A stretch of DNA of 64,000 nt from Nitrosomonadales bacterium (GTDB lineage Bacteria > Pseudomonadota > Gammaproteobacteria > Burkholderiales > Gallionellaceae), in the NCBI GenBank assembly GCA_016213335.1, contig JACRAQ010000130.1:40015-104014 (forward strand), given 5' to 3'. Below the pieces are notes generated by a model, which was given only the letters and a program-made list of their open reading frames with translations, was not told the DNA's origin and did not search any database. The stretch's first letter is position 1; each line of letters begins with the position of its first letter. The position numbers and the translations under genes are program-made. Shown one piece after another: positions 10,989 through 20,474 of the stretch.

Positions 10989-12092
10989 TTACCTCAACTT
11001 CAACGTCGCCAGCCCCAGCAGCACCAGCAGCATGGTGATGATCCAGAAGCGCACCACGACCTGGGTCTCCTTCCAGCCCTTCTGCTCGAAATGATGATGC
11101 AGCGGCGCCATCAGCAGAATGCGCTTCCCCTCGCCATAAAATTTTTTGGTGTACTTGAAATAGCCCACCTGCAGCATCACCGATACCGCCTCGACCACAA
11201 ATACGCCACCCATGATGAACAGCACCAGTTCCTGGCGCACGATCACGGCCACCGTTCCGAGCGCCGCACCCAGCGCCAGCGCGCCGACATCGCCCATGAA
11301 TACCTCCGCCGGGTAGGCGTTGAACCACAGGAAGGCCAGTCCTGCACCGGAAATGGCGCCGCAGAACACCGCCAGCTCGCTCGCGCCCGGAACGTGCGGG
11401 ATACCGAGATATTTGGCGAACACCGCATGGCCGGCCACATAGGCAAAAATTGCCAGCGCGCCGCTCACCATCACCGTGGGCATGATGGCCAGGCCATCCA
11501 GACCATCGGTCAGGTTCACCGCATTGCTGCTGCCGACGATGACCAGATAGACCAGCACGATGAACGCGGCAGCGCCCAGCGGAAATACCAGGTATTTGAA
11601 AAATGGAACAATCAGCTCGGTATGCACAGGCAGGCTGGCATGCCGCCACAGGTATATCGCGGCAGCCAGGGCAATGAGGGATTGCCAGAACATCTTGGCC
11701 TTCGCCGACAGCCCCTTGGGGTTGCGGTACACCACCTTGCGGTAGTCATCCACCCAGCCGATGGCGCCGAAGCCCAGGGTAGTAAGCAGCACCAGCCACA
11801 CGTACGGATTGCGCAGATCACTCCACAGCAGCGTGGTAATGGCGACTGATACCAGGATCAGCGCGCCGCCCATGGTCGGTGTCCCGGCCTTCACCAGATG
11901 GCTCTGCGGGCCGTCATCGCGCACCGACTGGCCTATTTTGTACGCGGTCAGCTTGCGGATCATCGCCGGCCCCACCATGAAGGAAATAATCAGTGAAGTC
12001 ATCGCTGCCAGCACGGCGCGCAACGTGATGTAACTGAAGACGTTGAACGTCCTGATGTCCTGCGCCAGCCATTGAGTGAGGGCTAACAGCAT
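10989..12092 (-). CDS. mraY: Phospho-N-acetylmuramoyl-pentapeptide transferase
   Basis: MraY transfers phospho-MurNAc-pentapeptide from UDP to undecaprenyl phosphate, making lipid I at the inner membrane. The 367-residue product has about ten membrane helices and the family motifs GTPTMGG (early cytoplasmic loop), WVDDYRKV, the catalytic region [15 protein letters not shown] and the late [11 protein letters not shown] loop. The start ATG at 12092 has AAGGAG a few bases upstream and lies inside the murF 3' end (10-base overlap). Length is typical (360 in E. coli) and no insertion is seen. Confidence 0.98.
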   Translation of the reverse strand: MLLALTQWLAQDIRTFNVFSYITLRAVLAAMTSLIISFMVGPAMIRKLTAYKIGQSVRDDGPQSHLVKAGTPTMGGALILVSVAITTLLWSDLRNPYVWLVLLTTLGFGAIGWVDDYRKVVYRNPKGLSAKAKMFWQSLIALAAAIYLWRHASLPVHTELIVPFFKYLVFPLGAAAFIVLVYLVIVGSSNAVNLTDGLDGLAIMPTVMVSGALAIFAYVAGHAVFAKYLGIPHVPGASELAVFCGAISGAGLAFLWFNAYPAEVFMGDVGALALGAALGTVAVIVRQELVLFIMGGVFVVEAVSVMLQVGYFKYTKKFYGEGKRILLMAPLHHHFEQKGWKETQVVVRFWIITMLLVLLGLATLKLR

Positions 12093-13549
12093 TTGCTCTC
12101 CTTGCAGTCGCGAGAAGTGGGAAGGGATAAGGGAGAAGGGGAAACACCGCTCGCCGCCTCACCCTTCCCTCTTCCCTCTTCACCCTTCCCCTCTCCCGCA
12201 CAGTGCTGCACCACCCGCTCCATGCTCATGAAGCGCGACCCTTTCACCAGCACCGTGTCGCCTGCGCCGAGATCCTTGCCCAGCGCGGCGAGCAAATCTT
12301 CGATGCGCTCGAAGTGCCGCGCTCCCGCACCGAACGCTCGTGCAGCGAAAGCCGACAGCTCCCCCAGCGCCAGCATCTCGTCCACACCCAGCCTGCGCGC
12401 CTCCGCTCCGGCCTCGGTGTGCAGCCGCACGGCAGCAGGCCCCAGCTCGCCCATGTCGCCCAGCACCAGGATTTTCTTTCCCTCCGCCTGCGCCAGCACC
12501 TTGAGCGCAACATGTACCGAAGCGGGGTTGGCGTTATAGCTGTCGTCTATCAGCAGCGCGCCATGCAGCGACGGCTTGCGCTGCAAACGCCCGGCCACGC
12601 CGGAAAACTTTTCCAGCCCGGCCGCGATGGCAGGCAGCCCGGCGCCCAGCACCAGTGCGGCGGCAGTGGCAGCCAGCGCATTGCGCACGTTGTGCGCGCC
12701 CGGCACCTGCAACACCGCTGTGAAATTCCCTTGCGGCGTGCTTGCTTCAATCGCGGCGCCGTTTCCTTGCGAGCGCCATTGCGCGTGCACCGCCGCATGT
12801 TTTTCCAGACCGAATTCGATGACGGCATGGCTGCCAGCCAACTCGCGCCATAGCGGGGCGTGAGCGTCATCGCCGTTGATCACCGCGATGCCGTGCTCCG
12901 GCAAGCCCTCCAGGATTTCGCCCTTGGCGCGCGCTACCGCCTCCACCGAACCGAGCCCGGCCAGATGAGCACTGGCCGCATTGTTGATGACGGCCACATC
13001 GGGGCGCGCCAGGCGGGTCAGGTAAGCAATTTCGCCGGGGTGGTTCATCCCCATCTCGATCACCGCGTAGCGGTGTCCGGCGCGCAGTTTCAGCAAGGTG
13101 AGCGGCATGCCGATGTCGTTGTTCAGGTTGCCTTGCGTTGCGAGAACTGCATCGGCGCTGCCTGCCGCTTCACGCAATATGGCAGCGAGCATTTCCTTCA
13201 CCGTGGTCTTGCCATTGCTGCCGGTCACCGCCACCACGGAAACCGCAAACTGGGCGCGCCAGTACGCCGCCAGCTGCCCGAGGGCGAGACGCGTATCTTC
13301 AACCCGCAGCACCGGAAACCCTGGTTCCTGGCTCCTGGCTCCTGACTCCCGGTTGACCAGCGCCGCCACTGCGCCAGCCTGCGCGGCGCTGGCAACAAAT
13401 TCCGCGCCGTCAAAATTTTCTCCGCGCAACGCCACGAACAGGTCGCCCGCCGCAATGGCGCGGCTGTCGCTGGACACGGCCGCAAACTCGACATCCGGCC
13501 CCGCCAGCTGGCCACCCAGCATCTGCGCAGCTTGTGACAGGCGCATCAT
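12083..13549 (-). CDS. murF: UDP-MurNAc-tripeptide--D-Ala-D-Ala ligase MurF with two extra segments
   Basis: MurF adds the D-Ala-D-Ala dipeptide made by Ddl. The 488-residue product has the N-terminal [23 protein letters not shown] domain, P-loop GSNGKTT (110-116), the central [10 protein letters not shown] and [13 protein letters not shown], and the C-terminal [11 protein letters not shown] and GDMGELG. Two parts look foreign: a short [11 protein letters not shown] stretch at about 67-78 encoded by a GGCTCCTGGCTCCTG-type repeat, and a 37-residue tail (452-488, [13 protein letters not shown] onward) encoded by a purine/pyrimidine palindrome. The start overlaps the murE stop as ATGA. Confidence 0.96.
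   Translation of the reverse strand: MMRLSQAAQMLGGQLAGPDVEFAAVSSDSRAIAAGDLFVALRGENFDGAEFVASAAQAGAVAALVNRESGARSQEPGFPVLRVEDTRLALGQLAAYWRAQFAVSVVAVTGSNGKTTVKEMLAAILREAAGSADAVLATQGNLNNDIGMPLTLLKLRAGHRYAVIEMGMNHPGEIAYLTRLARPDVAVINNAASAHLAGLGSVEAVARAKGEILEGLPEHGIAVINGDDAHAPLWRELAGSHAVIEFGLEKHAAVHAQWRSQGNGAAIEASTPQGNFTAVLQVPGAHNVRNALAATAAALVLGAGLPAIAAGLEKFSGVAGRLQRKPSLHGALLIDDSYNANPASVHVALKVLAQAEGKKILVLGDMGELGPAAVRLHTEAGAEARRLGVDEMLALGELSAFAARAFGAGARHFERIEDLLAALGKDLGAGDTVLVKGSRFMSMERVVQHCAGEGKGEEGRGKGEAASGVSPSPLSLPTSRDCKESKCC
12112..12197 (-). repeat. Palindromic element forming the C-terminal tail of murF
   Basis: The left arm (12113-12141) is purine-rich, GAAGTGGGAAGGG type. The right arm (12157-12197) is its pyrimidine counterpart, CACCCTTCCCTCTTCCC type. 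Together they form an imperfect hairpin of about 86 bases, related in composition and layout to the murB element. The murF frame reads through it for most of residues 452-488, then ends inside the mraY start region. Confidence 0.7.
13319..13354 (-). repeat. Short caggagccaggag-type repeat within murF
   Basis: Tandem GGTTCCTGGCTCCTGGCTCCTG-like units (shown here only in part) lie in frame near the murF 5' end and encode the SGARSQEPG stretch. A related CCTGGAGCAGGAGCCAGGA sequence sits in the 3' end of murE at about 13573-13591. Confidence 0.55.
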
Positions 13550-15072
13550 GGTTTGCCGCTCCGTGCGCCCTGATCCTGGAGCAGGAGCCAGGACTGCAAT
13601 GCGCGCTCCACCGCATCGGCATCGCTGAACGGGTATTTCACGCCGTTTATTTCCTGGTAGTCCTCGTGCCCCTTACCCGCCACCAGCACGGTGTCTGCCG
13701 CGCGCGCGCCGCATATCGCCTGCTCGATCGCTTCGGCCCGGTTTTCGATGGCCCGGTGTGCGCCGCTCATGCCTGCCGCGATGCCGGCCATGATGTCGCG
13801 CGGAGATTCACTGCGCGGGTTATCGCTGGTGACGAAGCAGATATCCGCCAGCTTGTCCGCAATGACGCCCATAATCGGGCGCTTGCCACGGTCGCGGTCG
13901 CCGCCGCAGCCAAACACGCAAATCAGCTTCCCGCCCCGCGCTTGCGCCACCTCGCGCAGTGACAGCAACACTTTTTCCAGGGCATCCGGCGTATGCGCGT
14001 AATCCACCACCACGGCTGGCCGACCGCCGCCGCCCAGAGCCTGCATGCGCCCGCGCACCGCCTGCACCCGCCCCAGCTCGCGCAATGCATCGGCGAGTGC
14101 CACCCCGCTCACCAGCAGCACCGCCAGCACCCCGAGCAGGTTGGCGGAATTGAAACGTCCGACCAGCGCACTGTGCACTGTGCCCCCCCCCCAGCTCGAG
14201 CGCACTTGCAGATCGAATCCCCGTTGTGCATCCATGCGCAAGCCGGCGCCGTACACCATGCGCAGGCCGAGCCGCTCCGCCGCCGCCAGCGCCACCGGGG
14301 TCAAGCCGTAAGCGATCACTTCCGGCCCGGCGTCCTGCAGTTGCTCCGCGAGTTCGAGGCCGAATGCATCGTCCAGATTAAGCACGGCGTAACCGAGCTG
14401 CTGCCAGCCGAACAGGCGGCGCTTGGTCGCCGCATAGACGCTCATGTTGCCGTGATAATCGAGGTGGTCGCGGCTCAGGTTGGTGAGCAGCGCCACATCG
14501 TAGTGGGCGCCATTCACGCGGCCCTGATCCAGCGCATGGGACGATACCTCCATCGCCGCCGCCTGCGCGCCCTGTGCCAGATAATCCGCCAGCAACCCGT
14601 GCAGGCGGATGGCGTCGGGCGTGGTGTTCAGCGCGGGCTGCAGGCCGCCCAAGAAACCGTTGCCCAGAGTGCCAAGCAGCGCGGGTTTTTTGCCCAGCGC
14701 GCCGAGTGCCTGCGCGACCCAGTGGCTGCACGATGTCTTGCCGTTGGTTCCGGTGACACCCACCATCCACAGCTTTCTCGAAGGGCTGCCATAAACCTGA
14801 TCCGCTATTTCGCCCGCATGGTGGTGCAGGTTGCTGACCGCCAGATTGGGTATCTGCCAAGCTTGGTTCCAGATGAAATCGCGCGCCTCCCAGATCACCG
14901 AGCTGGCGCCGCTGGCGACGGCCTGCGCGATAAACTGGCGCCCGTCAACCCGGCTGCCGGGATAAGCGACAAAGGTGTCGCCCGCTTTCACTTCGCGGCT
15001 GTCCGTCACCAGCCGCGAAACGGTCACACCAAGCGACGCGAGCAGATCCAGGCGGAAGATTGGGGCGCTCAA
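13546..15072 (-). CDS. murE: UDP-N-acetylmuramoyl-L-alanyl-D-glutamate--2,6-diaminopimelate ligase
   Basis: MurE adds the third stem-peptide residue. The 508-residue product has LVTDSREVKAGDTFVAYPGSRVDG (UDP-binding domain), the P-loop GTNGKTS at 108-114, MEVSSHALDQGRV, DHLDYHGNMSVYAATK, and the C-terminal FGCGGDRDRGKRPIMG. The DNPRSE motif marks the meso-diaminopimelate-specific form, as expected for a Gram-negative. The last residues ([15 protein letters not shown]) contain a short repeat-like coding stretch. The start overlaps ftsI by four bases and the stop overlaps murF by four. No key residue is missing. Confidence 0.97.
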   Translation of the reverse strand: MSAPIFRLDLLASLGVTVSRLVTDSREVKAGDTFVAYPGSRVDGRQFIAQAVASGASSVIWEARDFIWNQAWQIPNLAVSNLHHHAGEIADQVYGSPSRKLWMVGVTGTNGKTSCSHWVAQALGALGKKPALLGTLGNGFLGGLQPALNTTPDAIRLHGLLADYLAQGAQAAAMEVSSHALDQGRVNGAHYDVALLTNLSRDHLDYHGNMSVYAATKRRLFGWQQLGYAVLNLDDAFGLELAEQLQDAGPEVIAYGLTPVALAAAERLGLRMVYGAGLRMDAQRGFDLQVRSSWGGGTVHSALVGRFNSANLLGVLAVLLVSGVALADALRELGRVQAVRGRMQALGGGGRPAVVVDYAHTPDALEKVLLSLREVAQARGGKLICVFGCGGDRDRGKRPIMGVIADKLADICFVTSDNPRSESPRDIMAGIAAGMSGAHRAIENRAEAIEQAICGARAADTVLVAGKGHEDYQEINGVKYPFSDADAVERALQSWLLLQDQGARSGKP

Positions 15073-16799
15073 GCTTCTTCCTTCACAATTTCATCTGGCG
15101 GCATCATCACGTTGCCGAGCGGCGCATCGTTGGGGACATTAAGCTGGCGCAGCGCAGCACCCATGACGTTACTGAACACCGGCGCGGCAACCTGCCCACC
15201 GTAATATTGCTCTCCGCCCGGCTCGTCCACCATCACCGCCACAATCAGGCGCGGACTGGATGCGGGCGCCAGGCCGACAAACGAAGCGATGTAGCGGCTG
15301 ACGTAACGCCCGCCTTCCAGCTTGTGCGCGGTGCCGGTCTTGCCGGCCACCCGGTAACCGGCGATTTGCGCGAGCGGTGCGGTGCCGCCGGGCTTGACCA
15401 CCAGCTCCAGCATGTCGCGCACGGCCAGCGCCGTTGCCTGGGAATACACGCTCCTGCCGGCTGCTGGCGCGTTCTGCCTGAGCAGGGTCACCGGCTTCAG
15501 TTCGCCATCGTTGGCAAACACGGTGTAGGCGCGCGCCAGTTGCAGCAGGTTGACCGAAATGCCGTTGCCGTACGACATGGTGGCCTGCTCGATGGGCCGC
15601 CACTTCCGGTAATCGCGCAGCCTGCCCGCTGCTTCGCCGGGGAACGCGCTACCGGTCTGCTCGCCGAAACCGGTTTCGGCGAGGCTGCGCCAGAATGTTT
15701 CCGGCGGCAGCATAAGCGCGATCTTGGCCGCCCCCACATTGCTCGACTTCTGGATCACCTGCCCCACGGTCAGCGCCGTTTCCGGGTGCGTATCGTGGAT
15801 TTTGCGCCCGCCGACGGAAAATTCTCCGCCCTCGGTGCGGATGATCGCTTCCGCTGTCACTTTGCCCGCATCCAGCGCGGCCGCTACCGTGAACGGCTTC
15901 ATGGTGGAGCCGGGCTCGAACAGGTCGGTCGCGGCGCGGTTGCGCATTACTCTGGTGTCGGGCCTGGCTCGGTTGTTAGGGTTGTAGCTCGGCCAGTTGG
16001 CCAGCGCCAGCACCTCGCCGCTCTTCGCATCCAGCACCACGATGGAACCCGCCTTGGCGCGGTGCTGCTCGACCGCCAGCTTGATCTCGCGGTGGGCCAG
16101 GTACTGCATTTTGCTGTCCAGGCTCAACGCCAGATCGCTGCCCGGCTTGGGCGCGCGGATGCTGGCCACGTCTTCGACAATATGCCCGCGCCGGTCTTTG
16201 ATCACGCGCTGGCTGCCCGCCTTGCCGCCCAATTGCTCCTGCATTGCCAGCTCTACCCCCTCCTGGCCGTTGTCATCCACATCGGTAAAGCCCAGCAGGT
16301 GCGCCGTCACCTCCGCATCGGGATAGTAGCGGCGGTACTCGCGCCGCAGCGACACGCCCGGCACCCCCAGCCTGACGATTTTTTCAGCCTGTTCGGGAGG
16401 CAGCTGGCGCTTGAGATAAACGAAATCGCGCGTCGTATCGGACAAGCGGTTTTTTACTTCCTCGACAGGCATCCCCAAGGCTTGCGCCAGCTGTCTGAGC
16501 TGTTGCGGAGTCGCTTCCACATCCTGCGGGCTGGCCCAGACGGACTCCACCGGCGTACTGATGGCGAGGGGCTCGCCGTGGCGGTCGGTGATCATGCCGC
16601 GGTGCGCGTTGATATCAACGACGCGGCCGTAGCGGGCGTCGCCCTTCTGTTGCAGGAAGTCGTTATGAATGCCCTGCAGATATACCGCGCGCACCAGCAG
16701 GGCGCACAAACCGAGCAGGAGCAGCACAAACAGCAGGCGCGACCGCCATGGCGGCAGCGCCGCAAGCCCTGGCGTCTGTATGCTGCTGGCATAGTTCAT
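15069..16799 (-). CDS. ftsI: Septal peptidoglycan transpeptidase FtsI (PBP3)
   Basis: FtsI is the class B penicillin-binding protein that cross-links septal peptidoglycan. The 576-residue product has one N-terminal membrane helix (about 21-40), the pedestal domain starting RGMITDRHGEPLA, and a transpeptidase domain with the SxxK motif in EPGSTMKPF (catalytic Ser near residue 295), SSN (about 348) and KTGTAHK (about 485). It lies between ftsL and murE with four-base overlaps on both sides. Length matches E. coli FtsI (588). No repeat-derived insertion is visible. Confidence 0.97.
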   Translation of the reverse strand: MNYASSIQTPGLAALPPWRSRLLFVLLLLGLCALLVRAVYLQGIHNDFLQQKGDARYGRVVDINAHRGMITDRHGEPLAISTPVESVWASPQDVEATPQQLRQLAQALGMPVEEVKNRLSDTTRDFVYLKRQLPPEQAEKIVRLGVPGVSLRREYRRYYPDAEVTAHLLGFTDVDDNGQEGVELAMQEQLGGKAGSQRVIKDRRGHIVEDVASIRAPKPGSDLALSLDSKMQYLAHREIKLAVEQHRAKAGSIVVLDAKSGEVLALANWPSYNPNNRARPDTRVMRNRAATDLFEPGSTMKPFTVAAALDAGKVTAEAIIRTEGGEFSVGGRKIHDTHPETALTVGQVIQKSSNVGAAKIALMLPPETFWRSLAETGFGEQTGSAFPGEAAGRLRDYRKWRPIEQATMSYGNGISVNLLQLARAYTVFANDGELKPVTLLRQNAPAAGRSVYSQATALAVRDMLELVVKPGGTAPLAQIAGYRVAGKTGTAHKLEGGRYVSRYIASFVGLAPASSPRLIVAVMVDEPGGEQYYGGQVAAPVFSNVMGAALRQLNVPNDAPLGNVMMPPDEIVKEEA

Positions 16800-17086
16800 G
16801 GTTGTGCGGCAGGCCCTTTCAACTGTTTATCACGAACAAACCGCGTCTGGCCGCTTCCGGGCAATTGCATCTGCAATTTGGCGGCAGCGATCTTTTCCAC
16901 CCGCGCCGCCATCGCCCAGGTGCCCTGTTCGAGCTGCAACTGCCCCCACTCCACTTCCATCTGCTGCGCCCGCTCCTTTTCCTTTTGCAGCTCCACAAAC
17001 AGCTTGCGCGCCTTGTGCTGCGACGTTACCACCCCCAGGGCGCAGGCGATTGCCAGCAGCAGGAGCAGCACATTCACCCTAGTCAC
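16796..17086 (-). CDS. ftsL: Cell division protein FtsL
   Basis: FtsL is a small bitopic protein that joins FtsB and FtsQ to activate FtsWI. The 96-residue product has a short N-terminus (MTRVN), one membrane helix at about 5-23 ([16 protein letters not shown]) and a periplasmic coiled-coil heptad region ([21 protein letters not shown]), ending in a short KLQMQLPG stretch. Sequence conservation of FtsL is low, so the call rests on size, topology and position between rsmH and ftsI. It overlaps both neighbours by a few bases. Confidence 0.93.
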   Translation of the reverse strand: MTRVNVLLLLLAIACALGVVTSQHKARKLFVELQKEKERAQQMEVEWGQLQLEQGTWAMAARVEKIAAAKLQMQLPGSGQTRFVRDKQLKGPAAQP

Positions 17087-18020
17087 CCGCAGCTCCCGCC
17101 CGCTCGGCCACGCGCATCACCGCGCTACGCGCGCGCGGGTTCACCGCCACTTCCCGCGCCGAGGCGCGCACCGCACGGCCGGCGAGACGCAGCCTGCCTG
17201 CCGGCAAGTCGGCGGCACGTACCGGCAAGCCGCGCGGCAGCTTGTCGCCCTGTGCCATGTCGCGCAAAAAATGTTTCACCATGCGATCTTCCAGCGAATG
17301 GAAGCTGATAACCACCATGCGGCCTTCCGGCTTCAGGAAATCCACGCATTGCGGCAACACCCGCGCGAGTTCTTCAAGCTCCTGGTTGATATAAATCCGT
17401 ATAGCCTGAAAGGTGCGCGTCGCCGGATTTTTCCCGGGTTCGCGCGTGCGCACTGCCTGGGCAACAATTTCGCCGAGCTGGCGCGTGGTGGCGACAGGCA
17501 GTTTCTGGCGCGCAGCAACAAGCGCTCTTGCAATCTGTTTAGCAAACCGTTCTTCGCCATAGTCGCGTATCACCTCCCCAAGCAATCCTTCGTCTACAGT
17601 CGCCAGCCACTCCGCCGCAGTCTGCCCGCCGCTGGTATCCATGCGCATGTCCAGCGGCGCATCGGAGCGGAAGCTGAAGCCGCGTTCTTCGTCGTCCAGT
17701 TGCGGCGAGGACACACCCAGATCGAGCAGCACCCCATCCACTTGTTCCACGCGCAACTTGCGCAACACTTCAGCCAGGCGCGCAAACCCGCTATGCACCA
17801 TGACGAAACGCGGGTCGCTGATCGCAAGCCCCGCCGCAACTGCCTCCGGATCCTTGTCGAGCGCGATCAACCTGCCACCTTCGCCCAGCTTCCCGAGAAT
17901 CATCCGGCTGTGCCCGCCGCGCCCGAATGTGCCGTCCACGTATACGCCTTCCGGTTTCACCTGCAACGCTTCAACCGCTTCGTGCAGTAATACCGTGGCG
18001 TGCGGCAGACCCGCACTCAC
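17079..18020 (-). CDS. rsmH: 16S rRNA (cytosine(1402)-N(4))-methyltransferase
   Basis: RsmH (MraW) methylates N4 of C1402 in the 16S rRNA P site using S-adenosylmethionine. The 313-residue product has [13 protein letters not shown] at the start, the SAM loop [44 protein letters not shown], and the C-terminal [15 protein letters not shown] and [15 protein letters not shown]. All are hallmarks of the family. It sits between mraZ and ftsL with short overlaps, the standard start of a dcw operon. Confidence 0.98.
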   Translation of the reverse strand: MSAGLPHATVLLHEAVEALQVKPEGVYVDGTFGRGGHSRMILGKLGEGGRLIALDKDPEAVAAGLAISDPRFVMVHSGFARLAEVLRKLRVEQVDGVLLDLGVSSPQLDDEERGFSFRSDAPLDMRMDTSGGQTAAEWLATVDEGLLGEVIRDYGEERFAKQIARALVAARQKLPVATTRQLGEIVAQAVRTREPGKNPATRTFQAIRIYINQELEELARVLPQCVDFLKPEGRMVVISFHSLEDRMVKHFLRDMAQGDKLPRGLPVRAADLPAGRLRLAGRAVRASAREVAVNPRARSAVMRVAERAGAAGD

Positions 18021-18463
18021 AAGGTGAAGCCCTCCAGCTCGGCCGGTAAATTGCCGGCGGTAAATGCGGCCATCTTCTCGTGCTGCGACTGCCAGCGCGC
18101 CTCATCCCACACCTCAAACTTGCTGCCCTGCCCGATCAGCATCACGCGCTTGTCCAGCGTAGCGTAATTGCGCAAAGCCGGAGAAATCAGTACGCGGCCT
18201 GCGGCATCCATCACCACATCTTCCGCATGCCCGACAAGAAAGCGCTGCAAGGCGCGCGTGCGCGGATCGAAAGCAGAAAGCCGCATCAGCTTCTCACGGA
18301 TAGGCTGCCATTCGGGCTGCGGATAAAGCAGCAGGCACCCGTCAGCATCGGCAGTGAGAACCATCTGTCCTGCGCAATGCGCGAGCAGCATGTCGCGGTG
18401 CCGCGAAGGAATCGCGAGCCTGCCTTTGTTATCCAGATTGAGCTGTGCCGCACCCTGAAACAT
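18017..18463 (-). CDS. mraZ: Transcriptional regulator MraZ
   Basis: MraZ is the AbrB-fold, ring-forming DNA-binding protein that represses the dcw operon. The 148-residue product has two SpoVT-AbrB half-repeats, each with the DxxxR signature: [15 protein letters not shown] near residue 10 and [14 protein letters not shown] near residue 85. The ATG at 18463 was chosen because it gives the normal [14 protein letters not shown] start and length; a longer open frame runs upstream through the operator and is not needed. Four GTGGG-type repeats lie 23-57 bases upstream of the start, so autoregulation is very likely. Confidence 0.97.
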   Translation of the reverse strand: MFQGAAQLNLDNKGRLAIPSRHRDMLLAHCAGQMVLTADADGCLLLYPQPEWQPIREKLMRLSAFDPRTRALQRFLVGHAEDVVMDAAGRVLISPALRNYATLDKRVMLIGQGSKFEVWDEARWQSQHEKMAAFTAGNLPAELEGFTL

Positions 18464-18485
18464 CGCTTGACCCTGAGCCGGTTTT

Positions 18486-18520
18486 CCCACTAAAACCCAC
18501 TTTTCACCACTTGAACCCAC
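18486..18520 (-). promoter_or_regulatory. MraZ operator: four GTGGG/T boxes at 10-base period
   Basis: On the minus strand the order is GTGGG, 5 bases, GTGGT, 5 bases, GTGGG, 5 bases, GTGGG. The direct repeats with 10-base spacing match the known MraZ binding arrangement upstream of dcw operons. The first box touches the -10 element, so bound MraZ would cover the transcription start. Confidence 0.9.
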
Positions 18521-18547
18521 TATATTCAAAAAATATGGCTTGGTCAA
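18519..18547 (-). promoter_or_regulatory. Sigma-70 promoter of the dcw operon
   Basis: The -35 hexamer TTGACC (18547-18542), a spacer of exactly 17 bases, and the -10 hexamer TATAGT (18524-18519) lie on the minus strand just upstream of the MraZ boxes. This is a near-consensus promoter driving mraZ and the downstream division genes. Confidence 0.8.
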
Positions 18548-18911
18548 GCGATACATCAGGTTTTTTCTTTGTGCGACAAGCAGTTAGCACAGAAAATTAA
18601 TGCTGTATATTTTCTCTTTAATAAATAATGGATTGCGCAAACAAGCTGAAGTTGTTTGTAATGTGCAGGCCGGTTGGGAAGTTTTTGCTGGGGCAGCGGT
18701 GATGGCAAATAATAAAGCCTATTTATTGATCCAACAGGCAAATATATAGGGCTATTCAAGCCATGCGATGCCGGCTGGTGCATGCGCAAACCAGACGCAA
18801 CAAAACCGGGGGAGATGCAATACGAACTGAGCAAACAAAAGTCAAAATCCGCTCAACCGAAAGAGAAAAAATTTGTTGCTGCGAACCAACACTGGCTGGC
18901 ACCGGCCCGAG
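18548..18911. other. Noncoding gap between ctaE and the dcw promoter
   Basis: This AT-richer 364-base gap holds no convincing gene. Just after the ctaE stop there is an ACTGGCTG / CAGCCAGT inverted repeat (about 18889-18920, partly inside the gene end), with a run of T on the minus strand some 30 bases further on, so weak termination is possible. A 39-codon frame at 18815 (plus) lacks a properly spaced ribosome site and was not called. Confidence 0.5.
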
Positions 18912-19766
18912 TTACAGCCAGTAGAAATAAATGAATATCAGCAATCCCGGTATCACCACCACGAAATTCCAGTACCAGGCCACAAGCTCCAGCCCAACGC
19001 TGCTTTCGGCTTTGAAGTGCCCGTGAAAAGCGCGCAGCAGCAGCACCGCCAGCATGATGATTCCCGCCAGCAGGTGTGCGCCATGCATACCGGTCAGCAT
19101 GTAAAAATTTGTGCCGTAAACGCCAGTGGCCAGAGTGATGCCAAGTTCGGCGGCATGACGGTATTCCATCGCCTGCTGGAACAGGAACGCCACGCCCAGC
19201 GCAAGCGCCATCGCCAGGCCGGCAACCATCTGGCCGCGATTGGCGGTCGAGAGCCCCTTGCGCGCCCACATCATCGACACGGCCGATGCCAGGATGAGAA
19301 TCGCATTGGCTGCGGGAATGCCCCAGGCATTCAGCGGGGTGAATGCCTGCGACTTCGGACCGCCAGATGGCCATGTTCCCCTGAAGTCCGGCCATAGCGT
19401 ATAGCGCGGATCCATGGACGCCAGTTCCGGCAGCACAAAGACGCGCACGTACATCAGCGCCAGCAAAAAGGAGGCGAAAAATGCGATCTCGGAAAGAATG
19501 AAATAGACCATGCCGATGCGGAAGGAGCGGTCCTCCCACGGATGATAATTCCCGCTTTCATCCTCGCAGATGATTTTTCCCAGCCAGCCGAATGCGCCAT
19601 AGAACACCACGGCCATTCCCGCCAGGATGGGAACAACGCCGGAAGCGATGGCATTGATTCTCAGCACAAACCCCAGTGCCAGAACGAAAAGCCCCAGGTT
19701 GATCGTCACCGGATAGTGGCTGGGGGGCGGCACATAGTAATGGCTGTCGCTGCGCGTTTCGCTCAT
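18912..19766 (-). CDS. ctaE: Cytochrome c oxidase subunit III
   Basis: Subunit III of the aa3-type heme-copper oxidase is an inner-membrane protein that stabilises subunit I and its proton uptake. The 284-residue product has about seven membrane helices and family segments YYVPPPSHYPV at the N-terminus, RIGMVYFILSEIAFFASFLLALMYVR, NAWGIPAANAILILASA and the late HGAHLLAGIIMLAVLLLRAF with a C-terminal VAWYWNFVVVIPGLLIFIYFYWL. It is last in the ctaC-ctaD-small ORF-ctaG-ctaE operon, 18 bases after ctaG. Electrons would come from cytochrome c through subunit II. Confidence 0.95.
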   Translation of the reverse strand: MSETRSDSHYYVPPPSHYPVTINLGLFVLALGFVLRINAIASGVVPILAGMAVVFYGAFGWLGKIICEDESGNYHPWEDRSFRIGMVYFILSEIAFFASFLLALMYVRVFVLPELASMDPRYTLWPDFRGTWPSGGPKSQAFTPLNAWGIPAANAILILASAVSMMWARKGLSTANRGQMVAGLAMALALGVAFLFQQAMEYRHAAELGITLATGVYGTNFYMLTGMHGAHLLAGIIMLAVLLLRAFHGHFKAESSVGLELVAWYWNFVVVIPGLLIFIYFYWL

Positions 19767-19784
19767 GATGACCTCCTTAAGCGC

Positions 19785-20315
19785 TCACCCGGAAACAGGG
19801 AACAGTGCGTAGGAAAGGCTGATCTCCTGCACCTCGGCAGGCAGCTCCGGGCTGACCTGGAAAACCAGCGGCATTTCCTTCACTTCTCCCGGCTGCAGTA
19901 CTTGCCGCTGAAAACAGAAGCATTCGATCTTGTTGAAATGCTGCGCCGCCCAGCCGGGGCTCACGCTTGGCACCGCCTGCCCGGCTAGCGCCTGGTTGGT
20001 CGGATTCCTGGCCAGATAGCTGATTCTGGTGATTTCGCCGGGGTGCACCCGCATCCTGGTTTGTACGGGACGAAATTCCCAGCTCATGCCCGGCATCACG
20101 GTGCTGGTAAATTCCACCGTCACCCAGCGCGCGGTATCCGCTTGCGATGCCTGCGCAATCTGTACGGCCCCGCCGGTCTTGCCGTTCAGGCCCGTCACCT
20201 TGCACAGCAGGTCGTAGAACGGCACTAGGGCAAACGCGAAGCCGGTCGCGGCGGCCACCAGGAGCAGCAGCTTGATGGTCAACCGCCGGTTCGCATTTCT
20301 GAGCGCTTCATTCAT
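19785..20315 (-). CDS. ctaG: Cytochrome c oxidase assembly protein CtaG/Cox11
   Basis: CtaG (Cox11) delivers copper to the CuB site of subunit I. The 176-residue product has an N-terminal membrane helix (about 14-34) and a periplasmic domain with the copper-binding motif CFCFQRQ at 132-138, preceded by a third conserved Cys (C38) near the helix end. LAVPFYDLLC-like VPFYDLLCKVTGLNG is also a signature. The ATG at 20315 has AAGGG eight bases upstream; a GTG nine bases further up is in frame. It follows the small ORF and precedes ctaE. Confidence 0.95.
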   Translation of the reverse strand: MNEALRNANRRLTIKLLLLVAAATGFAFALVPFYDLLCKVTGLNGKTGGAVQIAQASQADTARWVTVEFTSTVMPGMSWEFRPVQTRMRVHPGEITRISYLARNPTNQALAGQAVPSVSPGWAAQHFNKIECFCFQRQVLQPGEVKEMPLVFQVSPELPAEVQEISLSYALFPVSG

Positions 20316-20327
20316 CGCGGCCACCCT

Positions 20328-20474
20328 TCAATGCAAAGCCGGCAGCCATACCGGCAATCTGGAAAAAGTCAGGGTATAGATAAGCGCCACGAACAGAGCC
20401 AGTGCAACCGCCAGTTGCACCGTGCGCCGCCCACGCTTTACATGTTCATTTATCACGTTGGACTCGCTCATCAT
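20328..20474 (-). CDS. Small single-helix cytochrome oxidase assembly protein
   Basis: A 48-residue frame whose ATG overlaps the ctaD stop as ATGA and ends 12 bases before ctaG. The product has a charged N-terminus (NEHVKRGRRT) and one membrane helix (VQLAVALALFVALIYTLTF). Small one-helix proteins at exactly this position, between ctaD and ctaG, are annotated in many betaproteobacteria as cytochrome oxidase small assembly proteins. No motif proves the function; the call rests on position, tight overlap and topology. Confidence 0.7.
   Translation of the reverse strand: MMSESNVINEHVKRGRRTVQLAVALALFVALIYTLTFSRLPVWLPALH

Noticed and set aside
15060..17990. A 976-codon open frame on the plus strand opposite ftsI, ftsL and rsmH
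   Set aside because: It is antisense to three certain genes and has biased, His/Arg/Gln-rich composition, as GC-rich sequence gives on the opposite strand; no ribosome site or family resemblance.
18556..18834. A 92-codon minus-strand frame upstream of the dcw promoter
   Set aside because: No ribosome site, no domain, and it runs through ordinary AT-rich noncoding sequence.
18815..18934. A 39-codon plus-strand frame ending inside ctaE
   Set aside because: GGGGGAG abuts the ATG with no spacing, and it overlaps the 3' end of ctaE on the other strand.
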